The notes below the pieces were generated by a model. It saw only the letters and a list, made by a program, of their open reading frames with translations. It did no database searches and was not told the origin of the DNA. Shown one piece after another: positions 32,905 through 38,703 of a DNA stretch of 38,703 nt. The translations under genes and the position numbers were made by a program. Location of the stretch: NCBI GenBank assembly GCA_964522665.1, contig CAZFVY010000070.1, positions 1 to 38,703 on the forward strand, read 5' to 3'. This DNA comes from CAZFVY01 sp964522665 (lineage in GTDB: Bacteria > Verrucomicrobiota > Verrucomicrobiia > Limisphaerales > CAZFVY01). Positions within the stretch are counted from its first letter, which is position 1; every line of letters starts with the position of its first letter.

Positions 32905-34185
32905 CTACGCGGGCAGGGCCTCGGGTTCCGCGGCGAGCAAGGGGCCGCCGAGCGGCATGGCTTCCGGCACTTCGGCGTATTCGGCCACCGCGTTGTAGAG
33001 CCGGCTGAAATCCTTGTTGACGTCGCCCGAGAGGCAATCGGTGATGTCACCCGCGAGGTCCGGGTATTTGTTGGTGAGCACGCGGAAACTGAATTTCGGA
33101 TTGTAAAAGGCGTAAACCAATTTGCGCATGTTTTCGACTCCCTGACGCAGGATGGTTCCGTACTCCGTGAACCGCGCCGGTGAAAAATCACGGGCGACCA
33201 ACGCTTCGTGGACGGCGTCGCCGGCGAGCACGCCGCTCTTGAGCGCGAACATCACGCCCGACGAAAAGACCGGGTCCAGGAAGCAGAACGCGTCGCCGAC
33301 GAGCAGCAGGCCCTCCGAGGCGCAATAGCGGGAATGATGGGTGTATTCATTGACCAGGCGGTACGGACCGGTCGGCTGGCCGACGGCGAGATGGTTTTTG
33401 ATCCACTGGTTTTGCTCGACCTCGCGTTTGAAAATCTGCTCGGGATCACGCACGCCGTCGCGGGTCAGGTACTTGCCCTCCGCCACGACGCCGACGCTGA
33501 TGATGTCGTTGTGCAGAGGAATGTACCAGAACCAGCCTTTCTCGGGCACGTAGGCCACGGTGGTGGCGCCGGCGTCGATCCCTTCATCGCGCAGGGCTCC
33601 CTGGTAGTAGGTCCAAACGGCGACTTTGTTCAGGAACGGGTCGCGGGTGCGCCACTGATTGCGCACGGCTGAAAAGGCCTCTTTGCCAGAGCAGTCGAGG
33701 GTGATCGGCGCGCGGAACTCGTGCGTCTGGCCGTCTTTGGATTGGGCGAGCACGCCGACCACTTTGCCGTTCTCGCGGAGCAGTTCCTTGACCGAAGTCT
33801 CCTCTTTGACGATGGCGCCTTTGGCGCGGGCGTTGTTGAGGAGGAGCAGATCGAATTCGGAGCGGAGCACCTGCCAGGTCTGCGCGACGTCCTGCTCGTA
33901 GCGATTGAAAAAGTAAAACGGCTGCGAAGCGCGGCCCGACGGGGAGACGAATTGCACGCTGTACTTCTTGATGAACGCGGAACTCCGCATCGTGTCGAGA
34001 AGCCCGAGGCGGCGCAGCGGATAAAAATTAAATGGCAGCAGCGACTCGCCGATGTGATAGCGTGGAAACTTTTCGCGTTCGATCACCAACACCCGATGTC
34101 CGTGCTCGGCGAGGATCGCGGCGGAAGTCGAGCCGGCGGGACCGGCTCCGATGACAATGGCGTCGTAGGTCGAGGATTCATTCAT
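32905..34185 (-). CDS. FAD-dependent oxidoreductase, flavin halogenase-like
   Basis: A 426-residue flavoprotein of the geranylgeranyl reductase/tryptophan halogenase superfamily. The FAD loop is AIVIGAGPAGSTSAAILAE (about 9-27). PRYHIGESLLP is the conserved second motif, and GDAFCFLDPVFSSGVMFA (about 298-315) the third. The sequence also contains WFWYIP (218-223), which fits the WxWxIP motif that marks flavin-dependent halogenases, and Lys73/Lys74 precede YSVQF at the place where the active-site Lys of phenol-type halogenases is expected. I have not aligned it, so halogenase activity is only possible; a hydroxylase or reductase role is equally open. It starts 14 bp after the chorismate-lyase-like gene, in a cluster with aromatic-acid enzymes. 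Confidence 0.88.
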   Translation of the reverse strand: MNESSTYDAIVIGAGPAGSTSAAILAEHGHRVLVIEREKFPRYHIGESLLPFNFYPLRRLGLLDTMRSSAFIKKYSVQFVSPSGRASQPFYFFNRYEQDVAQTWQVLRSEFDLLLLNNARAKGAIVKEETSVKELLRENGKVVGVLAQSKDGQTHEFRAPITLDCSGKEAFSAVRNQWRTRDPFLNKVAVWTYYQGALRDEGIDAGATTVAYVPEKGWFWYIPLHNDIISVGVVAEGKYLTRDGVRDPEQIFKREVEQNQWIKNHLAVGQPTGPYRLVNEYTHHSRYCASEGLLLVGDAFCFLDPVFSSGVMFALKSGVLAGDAVHEALVARDFSPARFTEYGTILRQGVENMRKLVYAFYNPKFSFRVLTNKYPDLAGDITDCLSGDVNKDFSRLYNAVAEYAEVPEAMPLGGPLLAAEPEALPA

Positions 34186-34199
34186 AAAGCTGGGCGCGG

Positions 34200-34796
34200 C
34201 TAGGAGGTGGGGGATGGTTTCGGCAGCGGGACGGGCGGGAGAATTTCCACGATCTCCGCGAGGGGACGTTGCTGCGGGTCCACGAGGGCGTTGCGGCGTC
34301 CGTAGAGGAGATGTTTGCCGGACAGTTTCAACGCGGAATTGATGAACGCGTCCGAGTCCACCTTGAGAAACGCCTTGGGCCGGCTGAAGTGCGCAATCGC
34401 GTGCTCATGCAAGATCGTGCCCAAGGGACGGCGCTCGCCGAGAATCGCCTGGCGCGCCGCGGGCGGGAAAAGATGCAGATTGATCTTAATCGCGCCGAAC
34501 TCGACGGGGCGTTCATCGGGATCGAGCACCAACACCACCTCGCGATAATAGGCGTCGTCGCGCTGCTGGCTGCTCAAGACCCGGAGATGAATCGGTTCGG
34601 CGTGAAATCTCTCAAGCGTCGGCGTCATGTCATCCGCGTGCACCAGCAAGGTTTTGTACGGCTCGGGGACCAACTCGCCGGAAATCGTCTCGATGGCGGG
34701 GAGCATCAGGCCGGCTTGCGCGTAAAAATCGTCGAGCGGGTACGCGAAGGGCAGCACCGTCGGCTGCGGCCGGGGCGAGGTGGAGGAGGCGGACAT
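34200..34796 (-). CDS. Chorismate-lyase-like protein (UbiC superfamily)
   Basis: A 198-residue protein of the UbiC superfamily, which turns chorismate into 4-hydroxybenzoate and pyruvate. The catalytic arginine fits Arg85 in YYREVVLVLD. The core reads ERRPLGTILHEHAIAHFSR, and the end LYGRRNALVDPQQRPLAEI then VEILPPVPLP. This closely follows the E. coli UbiC end as I recall it (LWGRRSRL...ELFLPA), with Glu184 as the likely counterpart of its acidic residue. Length is a little above UbiC (165). In Verrucomicrobia menaquinone is the usual quinone, so ubiquinone synthesis is unlikely and the product probably feeds another pathway. It sits 26 bp after the radical SAM gene and 14 bp before the FAD gene. 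Activity remains to be shown. Confidence 0.8.
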   Translation of the reverse strand: MSASSTSPRPQPTVLPFAYPLDDFYAQAGLMLPAIETISGELVPEPYKTLLVHADDMTPTLERFHAEPIHLRVLSSQQRDDAYYREVVLVLDPDERPVEFGAIKINLHLFPPAARQAILGERRPLGTILHEHAIAHFSRPKAFLKVDSDAFINSALKLSGKHLLYGRRNALVDPQQRPLAEIVEILPPVPLPKPSPTS

Positions 34797-34822
34797 AGTC
34801 AGCGGATAAATTGGCGGCCAGT

Positions 34823-36169
34823 TTACGCGTAACGGGCGTTCCGGTGTTCCGGGAGGAAGAATTCGTAGAGCAAGCGGTCCACTTGCAACAGGCCGTCACG
34901 GTTAAGGCGGATCAGGTCGCCTTCAACCTGGCAGAAGCCCCAATCCTTCAACGTTTGCAGAGCGGTCGCGAAGCGCGCGCGGACATCGACGCCGAACTTG
35001 TTCTGAAAATAGGCGGCGGAAACGACCCCGAGTTTCAATTGCAACACGAACTCGCGAATCAACCGCTCGTCCGCGCTGGGCGTCAGCGCGCGGTAAATCG
35101 GGAGGCGGTCGGCTTTCAATGCCTCGATGTAAGGATCGTAGTCGTGTTGATTCTGGAAATGCGTGCCTTGCAGGTGGCCGAACGAAGCGACACCCAAGCC
35201 GATGAGATCGGCCCCGGCCCAAAGACGGTCGCGATAGATGAATTTGGTTTTCGCCTTGTCCTTCACCGCGGTGTAGGCGCTGCCGACGGTGTAGCCGGCG
35301 CTTTCGAGCTCGGCGAACGCGTATTTGACCCAGTCCCGCTTGACCTCCCAATCCGCGACCGGCGCCACCAGTTTGCCTTCGGCCTTCATCTGCTGGTAGA
35401 TCGTGGTGTTGTAGGGGATCTCCATCTGATAAATCGTGACGCTGTCCGGCGACAGCGCGATCGTTTTGCGCACGCATTCGCGCCAATTCGCGTCGGTCTC
35501 CTCGACCATCCCGGCGATCAAGTCGATGTTGATCTGGGGAAATCCGATTTGCCGCGCGTAGGCGTAGGCGCGCGCGATCTCCTTGCTGTGGTGGGCGCGG
35601 CCGTTGATCTCGAGCACATGATCGTCGAAATTCTCGACGCCGAGGCTGAGCCGCGTCACGCCCAACTCGCGGATCGCCTTGAGTTTGTGATCGGTCAACG
35701 TGCCCGGCTCACACTCGAACGTCACTTCTTCGGCGCCTTCCCACGAGATGAGCGATTTCATCCCGTCGGTCAGCCGCTTAAGTTGATCAACGGAAAGATA
35801 CGACGGCGTGCCGCCGCCGAAATAAACGAAGTTCGCCTTGCGCCCGCCGATGACCGGCTTGCGCGCGTAGAGGCTCAGCTCGTGCAGGGCGGCGTCGATG
35901 TACGCCTTGATCGAGCCGCTGTCTTTGTCCGTGTAAACGCGGAAGTAGCAGAAATGGCAACGTTTGCGGCAAAAGGGGATGTGCAGATAAATCCCCAGCG
36001 GCGTGTCGGCTCGGGGCGGGCGTTCCAGGGCGGCAAAGACTTCGCCGGTCAATTCGGGCTTCCAAAAAGAGAACGGCGGGTAGTTCGAAACGAAGTAATT
36101 CCCCACCGTGGTCTGCTTCTGCATCGGCGGGGCGGGGGCGGCGGGCGTGGGTAAGGTAAGGGCGCTCAT
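34823..36169 (-). CDS. HemN-like radical SAM enzyme
   Basis: A 448-residue radical SAM protein of the HemN/HemW superfamily. The [4Fe-4S] motif is HIPFCRKRCHFCYF (CxxxCxxC), and FVYFGGGTPSYLS is the SAM-binding glycine motif. VTRLSLGVENFDDHVL is the typical third segment. The C-terminal part (DGLLQVDRLLYEFF) matches the HemN-type tail. An N-terminal piece (GNYFVSNYPPFSFW) precedes the barrel. Real oxygen-independent coproporphyrinogen III oxidase, a HemW-like heme chaperone, and a class C methylase or cyclising enzyme are all in this superfamily, and the neighbours suggest the last. ATG 36169 is taken because the longer frame to 36250 reads into the PQQ gene. It starts 16 bp after the propeller gene stop. 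Membrane segments are absent. Confidence 0.9.
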   Translation of the reverse strand: MSALTLPTPAAPAPPMQKQTTVGNYFVSNYPPFSFWKPELTGEVFAALERPPRADTPLGIYLHIPFCRKRCHFCYFRVYTDKDSGSIKAYIDAALHELSLYARKPVIGGRKANFVYFGGGTPSYLSVDQLKRLTDGMKSLISWEGAEEVTFECEPGTLTDHKLKAIRELGVTRLSLGVENFDDHVLEINGRAHHSKEIARAYAYARQIGFPQINIDLIAGMVEETDANWRECVRKTIALSPDSVTIYQMEIPYNTTIYQQMKAEGKLVAPVADWEVKRDWVKYAFAELESAGYTVGSAYTAVKDKAKTKFIYRDRLWAGADLIGLGVASFGHLQGTHFQNQHDYDPYIEALKADRLPIYRALTPSADERLIREFVLQLKLGVVSAAYFQNKFGVDVRARFATALQTLKDWGFCQVEGDLIRLNRDGLLQVDRLLYEFFLPEHRNARYA

Positions 36170-36185
36170 ATTACGTGATCCTCTT

Positions 36186-37391
36186 TCAGCCGCCCGGGGA
36201 CTTCGCGGCGGCGGCGGCCGGTTTGGCGCCGAAGGCATAGACGCTGCCATCTTCGGAACCGATGATAAATTTTCCGTCCACGACCGCCGGTGAACTGGAC
36301 ACCGGCTGACCGATTTCGTAAGACCAGATTTCCTTGCCGTCCGCCAGCGCGACGAGATAGACGCGGCCGTCGTCCGAGCCGACGACGACTTTGTCGCCGC
36401 AGATTACGGGCGAGCTATCGACTTTGCCGCGGGTCGTGAAATTCCAAAGGCTCTGGCCATCGTCGCGTTTGACGCAGTGGAGGCGTTTATCGCGTCCGCC
36501 AAACACGACGCGATCGCTGGCGATCGCCGGTGAGGAAAAATAAGGAAACCCGCGGTCTTGATAGGTCCAGGCGTTCGTGCCGCGCTGAAGATCGATGCAG
36601 AGAAAGGCGTTGTCGTAGTGCCCGAAATAGGCGCGTTGATCCGCGACTGCGACCGAGCCGGCGACATACGCGCCCGCTTCGATTTCCTTGACCGTCTGCC
36701 CATCGACCAGGGAAAGAACATGGAGCACCGCGTCGCAACCGCCGAAAATCGTCTGGCCGTCAGCGACGGCGGGGGAGCCGTTAATATAGTTGCCGGTCTC
36801 GTGAGTCCAGGCGGCTTTGCCATCGGCGATGCCAACGCAGTGCAGCTTGAAGTCATAGCTGCCGACCAGGACGCGGGTTTTGTCGCCGGTCTTGACCCAG
36901 TTTGGGGCGCCGAGGATTTTGTCGCCGGTGTCGTACTTCCAAGCCGGTTTTCCGTTGGCGGCGTCCAGCGCGTAAAGCGAGCCGTCGGTCGAACCAATCA
37001 CGACCTTGCCGTCAATGACCAAGGGCGACGATTCGATCGGGCCGCCCGTGGTGAAAGTCCAGACCTTGTCGCCGGTTTTGAGATTCAGCGCGAAGACGTT
37101 GCTGTCGCCGGACCCAAAATAGACCAGCCCATTTACCACGGCCGGAGAGGATTTGACCGGACCCGCCGTTTTGAATGACCAAAGCAGGGCCGGGGCGTCG
37201 GGTAGAGCTCCGGGCGCGACGCCCAAAAGGGAGGCGCGACCGCGAAACATCGGCCAGGCGTTGGTGGTGGCGGCCGGCTCTTGGGGATTGAAAGCGGGTT
37301 CAGCCGACGACGGGGAGAGCGGCGCGAAGAATCCAGCGCAGCCGATTCCCAAGGAAACCAGCGAGCAGGCGGTCGAGCGCGTTCGTTGCAT
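36186..37391 (-). CDS. Exported eight-bladed PQQ-type beta-propeller protein
   Basis: A 401-residue exported protein. The N-terminus (MQRTRSTACSLVSLGIGCAG then FFAPLSPSSAEP) looks like a signal peptide; it contains a weak lipobox (GIGC). The rest consists of eight propeller blades of about 45 residues, each with an S-S-P-A-V/D-G-K-V-x-F/I-G-S-x-D-G-x-[VL]-Y-A-L-x-x-x-[DT]-G-K-x-x-W pattern. Such BamB-like domains bind proteins or PQQ-like ligands. There are no dehydrogenase domains, so enzyme function is unlikely. ATG 37391 begins the signal peptide; the longer frame needs TTG. It is the first gene of the minus-strand cluster, 16 bp before the radical SAM gene, and divergent from the coiled-coil gene at 37642. 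Confidence 0.88.
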   Translation of the reverse strand: MQRTRSTACSLVSLGIGCAGFFAPLSPSSAEPAFNPQEPAATTNAWPMFRGRASLLGVAPGALPDAPALLWSFKTAGPVKSSPAVVNGLVYFGSGDSNVFALNLKTGDKVWTFTTGGPIESSPLVIDGKVVIGSTDGSLYALDAANGKPAWKYDTGDKILGAPNWVKTGDKTRVLVGSYDFKLHCVGIADGKAAWTHETGNYINGSPAVADGQTIFGGCDAVLHVLSLVDGQTVKEIEAGAYVAGSVAVADQRAYFGHYDNAFLCIDLQRGTNAWTYQDRGFPYFSSPAIASDRVVFGGRDKRLHCVKRDDGQSLWNFTTRGKVDSSPVICGDKVVVGSDDGRVYLVALADGKEIWSYEIGQPVSSSPAVVDGKFIIGSEDGSVYAFGAKPAAAAAKSPGG

Positions 37392-37500
37392 GACCAACAA
37401 TCTGGAAAACCGGGCAGGGCGGCGTGCGCCGCGAACTCCCCGTGAGACGGCTTAACAGCCCGTTAAAGCGTCGCGGAGAATATCGTGCAAGAGCGCGGGG

Positions 37501-37531
37501 TTGGCAACCAAATAATACTTACACGTATGAT
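37501..37531 (+). promoter_or_regulatory. Candidate sigma-70-like promoter for the coiled-coil gene
   Basis: TTGGCA (37501-37506) and TATGAT (37526-37531) are separated by 19 bases in an AT-rich stretch of the divergent gap 37392-37641. A second -35-like box, TTGACA (37546-37551), is nearby but has no well-placed -10. Spacing is longer than ideal. The minus-strand promoter of the six-gene cluster should lie in the same gap, but I cannot place it. Confidence 0.3.
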
Positions 37532-37641
37532 TTCTTTCTCCCCCTTTGACAACCTGGCGGAAAACTGGGAACCTGTAACGGTTGCGTGACAACCCGGGCA
37601 CGCGTCGCCGCCGCTCCGGAAGCTCGACCAAGCTATTGCGT

Positions 37642-38196
37642 ATGAAGAAGTTTCTCGAAAACCTGCTGATCGTCATGGCGCTCGCCCTCTGCGGTCTCCT
37701 GGCCTTTCAGTGGGTCCGCGAGGCCCATCTCCGCGCCAAAATCCAGGAGCTTACCCAGACGGTGGATGACAAGTCGGCCATCATCACCGATCTGCAAGCG
37801 AACCTAAAGAAATCCGAGGCGGAATCGGCCCGGTTGGAGGTCGATAAAACGGAGTTGAAGGGGACCATCGAGACCAATCGCCAGGAAATCGTTACGCTGA
37901 AAAAGTCGGCCGACCGCCTGGAAAAGGACGTCGAAGCCAAGGCCCGACAGATCGACGCCTACAAGGAAGCGATGGAGAAGGCGAATGCGAATATCGTCAA
38001 GCAGAACGGCACCATCAAAGAGCAAAACGCCCTCCTGAAGCAGCTTTCCGAGGAGCGTAACGAATTCGTGCGCAAGTACAACGACACCGTCAAACAGTAC
38101 AACGACACGGTGAAACAGTACAACGATTTGGCCAAGATGGTCGAGAAGCTGCAAGCGGACGCCGCGAAGGCAGCGGAGAAACCGAAAGCGCAGTAG
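37642..38196 (+). CDS. Coiled-coil protein with N-terminal membrane anchor
   Basis: A 184-residue protein. The N-terminus MKKFLENLLIVMALALCGLL is a membrane segment or signal anchor (about 5-24), possibly uncleaved. After it comes an almost continuous coiled coil rich in Lys, Glu, Gln and Ala (about 30-180). Near the end a heptad is repeated: YNDTVKQ, YNDTVKQ, YNDLAKM (38077-38139, 21-bp units), followed by a Lys/Ala-rich tail. I recognise no named family; the shape suggests a structural or spacer protein on the outer face of the inner membrane. ATG at 37642 begins the membrane segment; no clear ribosome site precedes it. It is alone on the plus strand, divergent from the PQQ-type gene. Confidence 0.8.
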   Translation: MKKFLENLLIVMALALCGLLAFQWVREAHLRAKIQELTQTVDDKSAIITDLQANLKKSEAESARLEVDKTELKGTIETNRQEIVTLKKSADRLEKDVEAKARQIDAYKEAMEKANANIVKQNGTIKEQNALLKQLSEERNEFVRKYNDTVKQYNDTVKQYNDLAKMVEKLQADAAKAAEKPKAQ

Positions 38197-38513
38197 CGCG
38201 GGGTGGCCGGCGCTTGGTTGCGCATCGCGGCGGAAAGTGCGGATCGCTTTTTTAGACGGCGCCCGGCGACCAACGTATCGCGGATGTCTTGGGTCGCCAG
38301 GCTCCTTTTGGGCTTGCTTGACAATGCCCGGGCGCTGAGCGACCTGTTGTGAAGCTCGCCGCAAGCGCTTACACGGTCGGCGCTTTGAATCGTGGAGGCA
38401 CGGCTTTCTGGAAGGAGAGTCGCGGCGTCCGCAGAGGCGTTGTCGGCCTTGGCTGGTCGTGGTGGCAAACGGAACTGTCTCGGACTTGGACGGGAGGGAA
38501 GATCTTTAGAATT
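38197..38513. other. 317-bp gap, no gene seen
   Basis: The gap between the coiled-coil gene and the last gene has no supported frame on either strand. A TTGACA box lies near 38319 but without a good -10. A ggagg-like stretch (gacgggagggaag, about 38489-38501) is upstream of the next ATG but 13 or more bases away, further than is usual for a ribosome site. Confidence 0.4.
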
Positions 38514-38703
38514 ATGCGCAAACGAATCTTATTTCTGGTCTGCGTGGCGCCGTTATGGATAGCCGTGTCCTCGGCGCGGGCGGATTCGCCGGACTTTTAT
38601 ACTTATCGCTACATTCTGATGGGGAATTTTTTTATGCAGTTCAACGCCAGTTCGGTTATCTCCTTGACCGAAGTTCCATTCGGTGGCGCATCGTCGCTCG
38701 ATT
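38514..38703 (+). CDS. Exported protein, N-terminal part only (runs off the window)
   Basis: The first 63 codons of a gene that continues past the right edge. It begins with a signal peptide, MRKRILFLVCVAPLWIAVSS then ARA-DSPD, with a likely cut after ARA. The mature part begins DSPDFYTYRYILMGNFFMQF and continues NASSVISLTEVPFGGASSLD. No family can be recognised from this piece. The signal peptide and lack of another start support this frame. A periplasmic or surface protein is likely. Confidence 0.7.
   Translation, partial: MRKRILFLVCVAPLWIAVSSARADSPDFYTYRYILMGNFFMQFNASSVISLTEVPFGGASSLD

Noticed and set aside
34811..36154. 447-codon plus-strand frame opposite the radical SAM gene
   Set aside because: The minus strand shows a clear radical SAM motif set; the antisense translation is Val/Arg/Asp-rich without any domain.
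34823..36169. Calling the radical SAM gene hemN (coproporphyrinogen III oxidase)
   Set aside because: The superfamily has several functions, no heme gene is adjacent, and the neighbours suggest a different pathway.
30962..37391. Calling the six-gene set an aryl polyene or flexirubin cluster
   Set aside because: No ketosynthase, acyl carrier protein, dehydratase or ammonia-lyase gene is in the window.

Overview
The window reads as a chromosomal segment of a GC-rich member of the Verrucomicrobiota, most likely near the Pedosphaera/Limisphaera group. The lineage call is inference. It rests on a type II secretion-style prepilin with an H-X9-DG motif near its C-terminus, membrane-anchored HEAT proteins carrying a Y-x-G-[KR]-T-A-A-x-W-F motif, secreted proteins ending in a W-(Q)-x-L...FY[RT]V tail, and a weak use of Shine-Dalgarno sites. 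No rRNA, tRNA, CRISPR array, transposase or phage gene was seen.

Layout. Positions 1-2750 look accessory: a doubtful ORF at the left edge, a cytochrome P450 flanked by two diverged direct repeats, and a tandem-HTH regulator. Positions 2900-7640 hold a large secreted repeat protein with its own terminator, divergent from a pseudopilin-like protein. Positions 7660-10573 hold a class V aminotransferase divergent from a compact cluster of ispF, a 91-residue conserved-looking protein and a C26 glutamine amidotransferase-type hydrolase. Positions 10800-14495 hold a convergent signalling pair: a response regulator with a degenerate HD-GYP-like domain, and a six-domain hybrid histidine kinase. Positions 14960-23331 are mostly minus-strand metabolism: an NAD(P)-binding epimerase-like protein, a secreted cyclophilin, an inositol monophosphatase family enzyme, a bioF-bioA-orphan VapB operon, and an oxidoreductase plus sugar isomerase pair.

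Positions 23472-28589 carry four paralogous membrane-anchored HEAT-repeat proteins on the plus strand, interrupted by a LysE-type exporter. A probable remnant of a further copy follows, then a CPA1 Na+/H+ antiporter and a small BamE-like lipoprotein.

Positions 37391 down to 30962 form a minus-strand run of six genes: PQQ-type beta-propeller, HemN-like radical SAM enzyme, chorismate-lyase-like protein, FAD enzyme with a WxWxIP motif, glycosyltransferase and hotdog thioesterase. Gaps are 3-26 bp except one of 173 bp. I read this as a candidate pathway that makes and decorates a chorismate-derived aromatic acid. It and the HEAT array are the two most interesting items here. A coiled-coil membrane protein and the start of an exported protein close the window.
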